From CAYPHJ01 sp964410485 (GTDB lineage: Bacteria > Desulfobacterota > Binatia > UBA9968): a stretch of 64,000 nucleotides of DNA. This document shows positions 7,568 through 15,359 of the stretch, in pieces. Where the stretch lies: positions 1 through 64,000 of the forward strand of contig CAYPHJ010000005.1 of the NCBI GenBank assembly GCA_964410485.1, written 5' to 3'. Numbering within the stretch: position 1 is the first letter of the stretch; each line of letters begins with the position of its first letter. The translations under genes were made by a program, and so were the position numbers. The notes under the pieces were generated by a model. The model saw nothing but the letters and a program-made list of their open reading frames with translations, searched no databases and was not told the origin of the DNA.

Positions 7568-8776
7568 CTATAGCTTCGGGATCTCGATCGTTGTTCCCGC
7601 TCTGAGAAGGTGGGCCTTGCGTATGCCGTTGAGTTCCATAATCTCATCGGCGGAGGCTCCGTAGCGCCGTGCGATGTGCGACACGGTCTCACCGCGTCTG
7701 ACGCGATGGCGTACGACCAGACGCTGACCCCCGATTTGCTGCCCTCCAGCCACCATGATGGGAGGCCGCACCCGATCAGCGGGGATCTTTACACGGTAAC
7801 CCGCAGGGATGACATTGATTTGCGAACTGAGCGCGGGGTTCCATTGCAGCAATTCTGCGCGACTCATACCAGCGGATTTGGCGACGGCTGCTATGGGGGA
7901 ATTTCGTTTAAGCTCGATTTCATGAATCGTCACCGGCGGATCGAGTTCAAGCCCCGGAAAGTAGAGTTCCATATTGTTTACAATTTCCACCGCGGCTAAA
8001 AACTCCGCGTAGAAATTTTTCGCCGCAAAACCCCAGCGCGGATGCTGATATCCACGGATGAGTTCCGCCAAATCGTCGGAAGCAAGCTCGCTAACTGCCC
8101 GCCGTACCCCTGCCGGGCCGAAATTGTAAGCAGTGATCGCCAACGGCCAATTGCCTAACGACTGGTAATTTTGCTCTAGAAACGAGGCCGCGGCCCGGGT
8201 GGATTCCAGCGGATCACGGCGTTCGTCGATGTGGCGCTCCACGCGCATGAACTGTCTTCCCGTGCCGCGCATGAATTGCCACATGCCTGAAGCCCCGACG
8301 CGCGAGCGCGCATTGAAATCAAACGAGGACTCGATCAGCGGGAGGTAAGTCAATTCAACCGGCAAGCCCCTCTCGCGAAAGATTTGCTGCATGTGCCCGA
8401 TCAGACGTCCAGAACGTTGTAGACCTTCGGCCGTGCGCTCCTTGATACCGCGTTGCGACCTGACGCGGTCGATTTCAACGCCATGAGCGGCGGCCACGCG
8501 CGCGCGCTCACTCTCAATATACGTCCTGGGGCGACTCTCGGGACCGGCGTCCACGATCTCGTAAATGCGACTCGTGTCATCAGGATCGAAATAGATGATC
8601 TGCGACCGGCCGAACTCGGTAAAAACGCGCTGCCAAAATTCGACGGCCTGTTCAAGACCCGGTAGCAGTGGAAAATGACTTTCGCTGGGCGGGACAGTTT
8701 CGGCGTTCGCGTGCACTGGCATGGATAACGACCAGCAAAGCAATAGTGTGAAGAGCCATCGCGCGGCGTGCTGCAT
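7568..8776 (-). CDS. MltD-like lytic transglycosylase with LysM domains
   Basis: About 402 residues. An N-terminal signal sequence (WLFTLLLCWSLSMPVHANA) sends it to the periplasm or outer membrane. The SLT catalytic domain follows: PLIESSFDFNARS with the catalytic Glu near residue 160, GASGMWQFM, and ITAYNFGPAGV. After it come a LysM-like region (IAAVAKSAGMSRAELLQWNP) and a clear C-terminal LysM (RVRRGETVSHIARRYG..ADEIMELNGI). It cleaves peptidoglycan with 1,6-anhydro product formation, acting in wall turnover. Of two adjacent ATGs the second (8776) is chosen because AAGGAGGT lies four bases upstream of it. Confidence 0.88.
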   Translation of the reverse strand: MQHAARWLFTLLLCWSLSMPVHANAETVPPSESHFPLLPGLEQAVEFWQRVFTEFGRSQIIYFDPDDTSRIYEIVDAGPESRPRTYIESERARVAAAHGVEIDRVRSQRGIKERTAEGLQRSGRLIGHMQQIFRERGLPVELTYLPLIESSFDFNARSRVGASGMWQFMRGTGRQFMRVERHIDERRDPLESTRAAASFLEQNYQSLGNWPLAITAYNFGPAGVRRAVSELASDDLAELIRGYQHPRWGFAAKNFYAEFLAAVEIVNNMELYFPGLELDPPVTIHEIELKRNSPIAAVAKSAGMSRAELLQWNPALSSQINVIPAGYRVKIPADRVRPPIMVAGGQQIGGQRLVVRHRVRRGETVSHIARRYGASADEIMELNGIRKAHLLRAGTTIEIPKL

Positions 8777-8845
8777 CATTACCTCCTTGACCACGCTCGA
8801 AACAGCAACCCGCATGCCAGTACGACGGGCTGCTCACTGAGCGGC

Positions 8846-8874
8846 ATACTAAAGAATTTTCTGCGCCCGTTCAA
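8846..8874 (-). promoter_or_regulatory. Candidate sigma-70 promoter for the lytic transglycosylase gene
   Basis: On the minus strand TTGAAC (8869-8874) and TAGTAT (8846-8851) are separated by 17 bases and lie about 70 bases before the start codon. The remaining gene-free DNA up to 9143 holds only a small hairpin, TAGTCG-AGAG-CGACTA at 9019-9034. Confidence 0.42.
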
Positions 8875-9143
8875 GAAACTTTTCATTCGAGCGATACGAC
8901 AAGTTTGCCCGATGATGCAACTCGTAAACGGCGATCAGCCATTTGCGCATGGTTTCGCACGAGGCGAACCGTTCAGAGGTTCCAAAAGCTGCCAACGGTT
9001 GCGTTTTTTTCAAGTCGTTAGTCGAGAGCGACTAGGCGGGCGTGTTTTCACGTCAATGGCCGCCGATAGAAGCCAGTGAACTTCGAGTGACACGTCGAGC
9101 TCGCTGCCCGGATGATTCAGATTGACGGTACGTCGGGCAAAGA

Positions 9144-10448
9144 TCAAATGCCGCCCAAAAAACGGCCGGGGTTGAGCAAGCACTTGGGATCGAACTCTTG
9201 TTTGACCTTCATCATCAGGGCAAAAGCGGGCGGTGGCAGCCCCCATACGTCATCAACTTCGGCTTTGAGTTTTGCGGGAGCCGAGAACAGGAGGGCGTGA
9301 CCGGCCGACTCGCTTGCCAAGGAACTCAGCTCTGTGAAAATGGCCGCGGCGGAGGACTGGGGCGGAAAAGAAAACCAAACAGTTCCCATATTTGCGTCTG
9401 CGATCAAACCCGGGTTTTGCCCCAAGTTGCGCCATTTTTGCCACACGCTCTCGATTCGATCGAGGCAAGTCCTTGGCCAAGTCAAGCGATAGATCAAGTT
9501 CTCATCCATGAGTGGGAAGTCACACATGCGACTCCACAGCTGGTTTTGAGCCGAGCCCTGCAATGTCTCGACGCTCAGGCTGTTGCGCAACGCCATTGCG
9601 CTAAGTTCACGGACATGGCGAGCGACGCTTTCGGCAAAACCCTCGGCCCGCACAGTAACCAACCAGTCACCGCGCGCATGATCATGACCCGTTTGACGGT
9701 TCAGCAGGACCACCGCCGAAGGGAGGAGGCGAGAGGCCGAAATGTCTCGACACAAGCGCAGCACATTCGAGAGAGTTCCGCCGGCGATCAGTGTGGTCGA
9801 GTCCTCTGGAACGGGCGCCAGCTTTAAAGTCGCTTCTGTTATAATACCGAGTGTTCCCAACGAGCCCACGAAAAGTTTGCACATGTCGTAGCCGGCGACA
9901 TTCTTGACCACTTTGCCTCCGGCTTTGATCTGCTCTCCGGAAGGGAGCGCCACCTTCATGCCGGTGACGAGATCGCGCACGCTACCGTAAAATAGTCGTC
10001 GCGGTCCATTGAGATTGGCCGCGATGATACCGCCAACGGTTGTATGCTCGAAACAGGGCGGATCGAAGGGAACGAATTGCCTTTGTTGCCCGGTAAGCTT
10101 CTGCAGAGCCCCCAGGCTCATTCCCGCCCCAACGGTGACCGTAAGGTTGGCTTCGTCATGTTCTAACAAGCGGTTTAAACCATGAACCGCTATGACGACA
10201 TCGGCACTCCGGGGAGGATTGCCGAGCGCTATTGCCGTGCCGGCACCCCAGGGAATTACGGTGGCTTCCGCCTCATGGCAAATGCGCAGCGCCGCCAATA
10301 GTTGGTCTGCGTCGTCGGGGCTGAATAGAAGAGCCGGCGTTTTATCGTCGATGGAGTAGCCAGCCAGCTTTTCCGGCTCTGTCTGGATGGCCGTAACGTT
10401 GCCAATAGAGGCGAACTGACGGGCGAGGTCGTCGACACGGGTCTTCAT
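9144..10448 (-). CDS. glcE: Glycolate oxidase FAD-binding subunit GlcE
   Basis: 434 residues, somewhat longer than E. coli GlcE, with the FAD-binding type 4 (PCMH) fold: VIPWGAGTAIALGNPP near residue 64, then TVTVGAGMSLGALQKL, FDPPCFEHTTVGGIIAANLNGPRRLFYG, GGKVVKNVAGYDMCKLFVGSLGTLGIITEATLKL. The C-terminus ends with the family motif KQEFDPKCLLNPGRF. GlcE pairs with GlcD and the iron-sulphur GlcF to oxidise glycolate to glyoxylate (or related 2-hydroxyacids), feeding electrons to the quinone pool. It is the last of three genes; its ATG overlaps the glcF stop (TAATG), so translation is coupled. Confidence 0.9.
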   Translation of the reverse strand: MKTRVDDLARQFASIGNVTAIQTEPEKLAGYSIDDKTPALLFSPDDADQLLAALRICHEAEATVIPWGAGTAIALGNPPRSADVVIAVHGLNRLLEHDEANLTVTVGAGMSLGALQKLTGQQRQFVPFDPPCFEHTTVGGIIAANLNGPRRLFYGSVRDLVTGMKVALPSGEQIKAGGKVVKNVAGYDMCKLFVGSLGTLGIITEATLKLAPVPEDSTTLIAGGTLSNVLRLCRDISASRLLPSAVVLLNRQTGHDHARGDWLVTVRAEGFAESVARHVRELSAMALRNSLSVETLQGSAQNQLWSRMCDFPLMDENLIYRLTWPRTCLDRIESVWQKWRNLGQNPGLIADANMGTVWFSFPPQSSAAAIFTELSSLASESAGHALLFSAPAKLKAEVDDVWGLPPPAFALMMKVKQEFDPKCLLNPGRFLGGI

Positions 10449-11776
10449 TAGGAAGCCACATGTTCTGTGCGGGCGTAGGCGCGGTCAAGCAGATCCATCA
10501 AATGATACACGTCGATGGTGGGACCGTATCGTTGTGAGCCGTAGCGCAGTTGTAACATGCAACCGGGATTGGGCGCGACGACTGCTTGGGCTTGAGTGGC
10601 GGCGATAGCCTGCATTTTCTCTTTGAGCAAAGATTGCGACATTGCCGCATGCGTCAAGTTATAAATTCCCGCGCTGCCACAGCAGCGATCGCTACCATCC
10701 ATTTCGACGAGCTTGACTCCAGGAATCGATTGCAGCAAGTGCCGCGGCTGAGCGCGAACCCGCTGTCCATGCGCCAGGTGGCAGGGGTCCTGGTATGTGA
10801 CGGTTATCGGCAAAGGCGCGAGGTTGCCGGTTAGGCCAAGCTCGACAAGGAATTCAGCGGCGTCCTTGACTGAGGCGCTGAACTTCTTTGCTTTGTCGGC
10901 ATAAGCGGGGTCTTTGTTCAAGAGCTGATCATATTCTTTCATGGCGGCGCCGCAGCCGGCGGCGTTGACAATAATCGCGTCGACGCCACTCTCGAGAAAC
11001 GCATCGATGTTTTGCCGCGCCATAATCTTTGCTGTTTTGATCTCGCCGTTATGCCGGTTCAGAGCGCCGCAGCAAATTTGGCTGGCGGGAAAAATTACCT
11101 CACACCCGTTGCGCTGCAAGACGCGGGCTGTGGCTGCGTTGACGTCGGGGAATAAGAGCGGCATCACGCAGCCATTAAGCATGCCAACCTTGGCCCTGCG
11201 CTTGCCCTGTGCGGGAAATTCTTTGCGACCCGGGGCAAAGAATTGTCGCGCGACAGGCGGCAGCAGAGCATCCATCTCACGCCATGGCATCGGCATCAGC
11301 CGGCGTAGCAGCGCTTGAAGTCCGGAACGTTGGTACAGCCTTATCAATCGCGCAAGAGAGCGCAGGCGCCGGGGGTAGGGAAAAACTCGCGTAAAACCCA
11401 GCATCAATATTGAGCGCATCGCCGGCGAACCCGGCGCGCCCAGGATCTCGCGCGCGGTTTCGGCAATGTGGCCATAGCGAACGCCTGAGGGACAAGCGGT
11501 CTCGCAGGCGCGGCACAAGAGACAAAGATAGAGATGATCCTTGAAACGCGCCGTCAATTCGACACGGCCTTCGGCGGCGGCGCGAACCAGATGAATTCGG
11601 CCCCGCGGGGATTCCGGCTCAAGCCGGAGCGCGCGATAAGTCGGGCACTGATTCAGACACAGCCCGCAATGGACGCATTGATAGAGCTCGGGGATATCGA
11701 GGCTCGATATCCCGGGCTTGTCCGCCTTTTGTTGATGAATATCTGCTTGTGCCAACGTTGCGCCTTTCGGTCTCAA
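10448..11776 (-). CDS. glcF: Glycolate oxidase iron-sulphur subunit GlcF
   Basis: 442 residues. Two 4Fe-4S ferredoxin-like motifs lie near the N-terminus (CVHCGLCLNQCPTY and CLLCRACETACPSGV), followed by two CCG domains with cysteine-rich signatures (ICCGALNRHNG and DPCHLAHGQ..CCGSAGIYNL) that bind the non-cubane cluster typical of this family. GlcF relays electrons from the flavin subunits to the membrane quinone pool. The gene lies between glcD and glcE on the minus strand. Its upstream gap from glcD is filled by a heptamer-repeat palindrome. Confidence 0.92.
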   Translation of the reverse strand: MRPKGATLAQADIHQQKADKPGISSLDIPELYQCVHCGLCLNQCPTYRALRLEPESPRGRIHLVRAAAEGRVELTARFKDHLYLCLLCRACETACPSGVRYGHIAETAREILGAPGSPAMRSILMLGFTRVFPYPRRLRSLARLIRLYQRSGLQALLRRLMPMPWREMDALLPPVARQFFAPGRKEFPAQGKRRAKVGMLNGCVMPLLFPDVNAATARVLQRNGCEVIFPASQICCGALNRHNGEIKTAKIMARQNIDAFLESGVDAIIVNAAGCGAAMKEYDQLLNKDPAYADKAKKFSASVKDAAEFLVELGLTGNLAPLPITVTYQDPCHLAHGQRVRAQPRHLLQSIPGVKLVEMDGSDRCCGSAGIYNLTHAAMSQSLLKEKMQAIAATQAQAVVAPNPGCMLQLRYGSQRYGPTIDVYHLMDLLDRAYARTEHVAS

Positions 11777-11853
11777 GTCTCGGGTCTCGCGTCTCGAGTT
11801 TTAACCAGACTCTGATTTGACCCGAGACACGAGACCCGGGACGCGAGACGTTT
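11775..11853. repeat. Heptamer repeat with inverted second half, between glcD and glcF
   Basis: One strand reads four tandem heptamers of the form GTCTCNN (11771-11798), then an AT-richer centre, then four heptamers of the complementary form NCGAGAC or close variants (about 11821-11848). The two halves can pair into a long imperfect hairpin. It fills the whole gap between the two genes. Confidence 0.75.
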
Positions 11854-13289
11854 TATATCCACAACCCTGCGGGGATGTGCGCCGGTTGGCGGCGCATCTC
11901 GCCACAGCCGACCGGTGTGGGAAACATTTTGGCGGGATTAAACCGGCCATTGGGATCGAAAGCGCGCCGGACGCGGCCCATGCTTTCCAGGTCGGCTTCA
12001 TTAAAGAGAAGTCCGATGTAAGCTTTTTTTTCGAGCCCGATGCCGTGCTCGCCCGTGATGCTGCCGCCGAGTTCTATGCAGGCCTTAACGATGGCGGCGC
12101 CCGCTTCGATGACGCGATCCAGCTCCCCCGTCGTACGCATGTCAAAAAGAATGTTCGGATGAAGATTGCCGTCGCCGGCGTGAAAGACGTTGGCAATTCT
12201 GAGATTGTACTGCTTGCCGATGGCGGCCACTCGGCGCATAATCTCGGGCAACTGGCTGCGCGGGACAACACCATCTTGGACATAGTAGTTTGGCGCCAGA
12301 ACGCCAAGCGCGCCGAAGGCCCCCTTACGGCCTTTCCAGAGAAGCTGTCGCTCCGTCTCGTCTTTGGCGACTTTGGTCTCGCGAGCGCCATTGTGCCGGC
12401 AGATTTCGCGCACGAGCGCCGCTGAGCGGCTGGTGTGTTCGCGAACGCCCTCGACTTCTACCAGCAACACCGCCTCCGCGTCCCGGGGAAAGCCCACCGG
12501 TGAACCCGATTCCACTGCCTCAATGGTTGTGCGGTCCATCATCTCGAGGGCCGCAGGAATAATTCCCGCCGCGGTGATATCCACCACCGTCTGCGTCGCT
12601 GCATCCGTGCGGTCAAAAATTGCCAGTAACGTGCATACGCTTTCACGCGTGGGCATCAATCGTACGACGACTTTGGTGACGATGCCCATTGTGCCCTCGG
12701 AGCCAACGAAAACACCGCAGAGATCATAACCCGGCGTATCCGGAACTTGTCCGCCAAGCTGGACGATTTGACCGTCATCTAAGACGACTTCCAGGCCGAG
12801 TACATGATTGGTTGTCACGCCGTAAGCGAGCGTGTGCGGCCCGCCCGAATTATTCGCGACATTGCCGCCAATCGAGCACGCCGCCTGACTGCTTGGATCG
12901 GGCGCATAAAAAAGACCGTGTCCGGCCACGGCCTTGGTAACCTCGGCATTGATGACCCCCGGCTCGACTATGGCGATACGATTCAGCAGATCGATTTTCA
13001 GAATGCGGTCTAATCGCGTCAGAGAGAGAACGATTCCACCTTCGGCAGGGACCGCGCCGCCGGCAAGTCCGGTCCCTGAGCCGCGCGGCACAATAGGAAC
13101 GTTGGCGCGCCGCGCCGCTTTGATAATGGCAGAGACCTGTTCAACATTGCCGGGTAGTGCCACTACCTCCGGCATGACTTGAAAGATAGAGCCATCCTGC
13201 TCGTAGACGATGGTGTCTTCCTTTTCGAGCAGAAGATAGTCGGCGCCCAAAATACCTCGCAACTCTTCGATCAAGACGCGGCGGCTCAC
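11853..13289 (-). CDS. glcD: Glycolate oxidase FAD-linked subunit GlcD
   Basis: About 478 residues with the start at the GTG at 13289. The FAD-binding domain carries VPIVPRGSGTGLAGGAVP near residue 65, then ACSIGGNVANNSGGPHTLAYG and YDLCGVFVGSEGTMGIVTKV; the C-terminal cap holds VFHAGDGNLHPNILFD and GSITGEHGIGLEKK, which supply active-site His and Arg-like contacts. It oxidises glycolate or a similar 2-hydroxyacid. The frame stays open further upstream to 13454, but that extension overlaps the divergent TRAP promoter and receptor start and is not family-like. First gene of glcDFE, divergent from a TRAP transporter that may import the substrate. Confidence 0.9.
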   Translation of the reverse strand: MSRRVLIEELRGILGADYLLLEKEDTIVYEQDGSIFQVMPEVVALPGNVEQVSAIIKAARRANVPIVPRGSGTGLAGGAVPAEGGIVLSLTRLDRILKIDLLNRIAIVEPGVINAEVTKAVAGHGLFYAPDPSSQAACSIGGNVANNSGGPHTLAYGVTTNHVLGLEVVLDDGQIVQLGGQVPDTPGYDLCGVFVGSEGTMGIVTKVVVRLMPTRESVCTLLAIFDRTDAATQTVVDITAAGIIPAALEMMDRTTIEAVESGSPVGFPRDAEAVLLVEVEGVREHTSRSAALVREICRHNGARETKVAKDETERQLLWKGRKGAFGALGVLAPNYYVQDGVVPRSQLPEIMRRVAAIGKQYNLRIANVFHAGDGNLHPNILFDMRTTGELDRVIEAGAAIVKACIELGGSITGEHGIGLEKKAYIGLLFNEADLESMGRVRRAFDPNGRFNPAKMFPTPVGCGEMRRQPAHIPAGLWI

Positions 13290-13332
13290 GGAAGGGAACC
13301 TATCCGACCTTAAGGCGGTGGTCAAATCGAGA

Positions 13333-13362
13333 TTGACGCGAATCGCAAAAGTGTCATATAAG
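13333..13362 (+). promoter_or_regulatory. Candidate sigma-70 promoter for the TRAP operon
   Basis: TTGACG (13333-13338) and TATAAG (13357-13362) are separated by 18 bases, 54 bases before the dctP start. Its position supports the shorter glcD start on the other strand. Confidence 0.5.
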
Positions 13363-13415
13363 CCGTGACGGGAGATTCTTAAGGGGAGACCCATCAGCCA
13401 AAGGAGGAAAGATTT

Positions 13416-14576
13416 ATGCAGGAAGACAACGGAGTCCAAGTAGGCACAAAACAAATATCGCGCCGAAACATTCTCAAGGCCGCAGCCGTGGCGGGCGGAG
13501 TAGCGGCACTCGGTTTTCCATCAATTGTTAAGGCGCAAGGACCGATCTCCATGCGCTGGCAGAGCACCTGGCCGTCCAAAGACATCTTTCACGAGTTTGC
13601 GCTCGATTTTGCCAAGAAGATCAACGACATGACCGGTGGCGATCTCAAGATCGATGTGCTTCCCGCCGGTGCCGTGGTGCCGGCCTTCCAGCTGCTCGAC
13701 GCGGTTTCCAAGGGGACGCTCGACGGTGGGCACGGCGTGCTTGTCTACCACTATGGCAAGCAAAATGCGCTCGCGCTGTGGGGATCGAGCCCCGCTTACG
13801 GCATGGACGCGAACATGCTGCTCTCTTGGCATAAATACGGTGGCGGGAAGGAGCTGCTCAACAAGATCTACAGCTCCATAGGCGCCAATGTCGTTTCCTT
13901 CCCCTATGGCCCGATGCCGACGCAGCCGCTCGGCTGGTTCAAGAAGCCGGTTACCAGACCCGAGGACTTGAAGGGGCTCAAGTTTCGTACCGTCGGTATC
14001 TCGATCGATCTGTTTCAGGGCATGGGGGCGGCGGTGAACGCGCTTCCGGGCGGTGAGATCGTGCCGGCGATGGACCGCGGCCTGTTAGACGCCGCCGAGT
14101 TCAACAACGCATCGTCGGACCGTGTTCTAGGCTTCCCTGACGTGTCGAAAGTCTGCATGCTGCAGAGCTATCATCAAAACGCCGAGCAGTTCGAGATCAT
14201 GTTCAATAAGCCGAAATTCGACGCGCTGCCGACGAAAATGAAGGCGATCATCGAAAACGGCGTTGAGGCGGCTTCGGCCGACATGTTGTGGAAGGCGATG
14301 GACCGCTATTCGAAGGACTACCTTGAAATGCAGACCAAAGACAAGGTCAGATTCTACAGGACGCCGGATTCGATTCTGCGCCGGCAGCTCGAGGTCTTTG
14401 ATCAGGTCGAGGTGAAAAAGTCGACCGACAATCCGATGTTTAAGGAGGTCGCCGAGTCACAGCGCAGGTTCGCTGCGCGAGCGGTAAGATGGGACCTCGA
14501 TACTAATGTGGGCCGCCGTATGGCCTACAACCACTACTTTGCGAAGCCCGCGCCCAAGGGCGCCAAGAAGAGCTAG
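13416..14576 (+). CDS. dctP: TRAP transporter substrate-binding protein DctP
   Basis: 386 residues. A twin-arginine type signal (SRRNILKAAAVAGGVAALGFP) precedes the mature domain, so it is probably exported folded to the periplasm. The mature part begins MRWQSTWPSKDIFHEFA and carries the DctP-family core LKGLKFRTVGISIDLFQGMGAAVNALPGGEIVPAMDRGLLDAAEFNN, which resembles the TakP-like subgroup for 2-oxo or hydroxy acids. It captures an organic acid and delivers it to the DctQM permease encoded downstream. AGGAGG lies about 11 bases before the ATG. Divergence from glycolate oxidase genes suggests a small hydroxyacid as substrate; this is inference. Confidence 0.9.
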   Translation: MQEDNGVQVGTKQISRRNILKAAAVAGGVAALGFPSIVKAQGPISMRWQSTWPSKDIFHEFALDFAKKINDMTGGDLKIDVLPAGAVVPAFQLLDAVSKGTLDGGHGVLVYHYGKQNALALWGSSPAYGMDANMLLSWHKYGGGKELLNKIYSSIGANVVSFPYGPMPTQPLGWFKKPVTRPEDLKGLKFRTVGISIDLFQGMGAAVNALPGGEIVPAMDRGLLDAAEFNNASSDRVLGFPDVSKVCMLQSYHQNAEQFEIMFNKPKFDALPTKMKAIIENGVEAASADMLWKAMDRYSKDYLEMQTKDKVRFYRTPDSILRRQLEVFDQVEVKKSTDNPMFKEVAESQRRFAARAVRWDLDTNVGRRMAYNHYFAKPAPKGAKKS

Positions 14577-14729
14577 ACTCTTCGTGATCCATCCCGGCTG
14601 TTCGGGCCAGCCTCCTGCCGGCCTTTATGCCTCGAGTTATGCCGGAGGAGGGCAGACCAGAGGTTTACCTTGGCTGCTGGCTGGCCTTATCGTGCATGCG
14701 CGATTCGTGGTGATCAGCTCTTCTAAACC

Positions 14730-15359
14730 ATGAACGTCGAGCGCTTTCTCCACACCATCGACAAGGCCAGCACCTGGGTCGGCCAGGCGTTCTCCTGGCT
14801 TATTGTCGTGCTTACCTTGCTCGTCACGTGGGAGGTGTTTTCACGCTACGCCCTCAACGATCCTCATGCCTGGGCGTTTGACGCAATGATCATACTGTAC
14901 GGTACGATGTTCATGATGGCGGGCGCCTATACGCTATCGAAGAACGCGCACGTGCGCGGCGACATGATCTATGGCTTTTTCAGGCCGCGTGCTCAGGCAA
15001 CCATCGACCTGGTGCTCTACATCTTTTTTTTCATGCCCGGGGTGATCGCGTTGGTCTGGGCCGGCTACTATTATGCCGCCGAGTCTTGGGCCATCCGCGA
15101 GCGCTCGAGCGTCATGTACGACGGGCCGCCAATCTATCCGTTCAAGACGGTTATCCCGGTCGCCGGGGGATTCTTGCTTATACAGGGAATGGCCGAGATC
15201 ATCCGCTGCGTCATCTGTCTCCGGCGCGGTGAATGGCCGTCGCGTGAAGGGGATGTACAGGAGGTGGACGTCGAGGAACTCAAGGAGATGGTCCACGTCA
15301 AGGACGAAGACATACGTAAAGTTGATGAGCTGATCACGCGCCGGGAGCCGGAAACGTGA
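14730..15359 (+). CDS. dctQ: TRAP transporter small permease DctQ
   Basis: 209 residues with four predicted membrane helices: around residues 18-38 (FSWLIVVLTLLVTWEVFSRY), 50-70, 95-115 (DLVLYIFFFMPGVIALVWAGY) and 140-160. The conserved VFSRY and WAFDAMIILYGTMFMMAGAYTL segments mark the DctQ family. It forms the membrane complex with DctM in the inner membrane and docks the receptor. A charged cytoplasmic tail of some 40 residues (GDVQEVDVEELKEMV) is longer than usual. Its stop overlaps the dctM GTG start (GTGA). Confidence 0.88.
   Translation: MNVERFLHTIDKASTWVGQAFSWLIVVLTLLVTWEVFSRYALNDPHAWAFDAMIILYGTMFMMAGAYTLSKNAHVRGDMIYGFFRPRAQATIDLVLYIFFFMPGVIALVWAGYYYAAESWAIRERSSVMYDGPPIYPFKTVIPVAGGFLLIQGMAEIIRCVICLRRGEWPSREGDVQEVDVEELKEMVHVKDEDIRKVDELITRREPET

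Noticed and set aside
13290..13454. Upstream extension of glcD
   Set aside because: It overlaps the divergent TRAP promoter and dctP start and has no family similarity.
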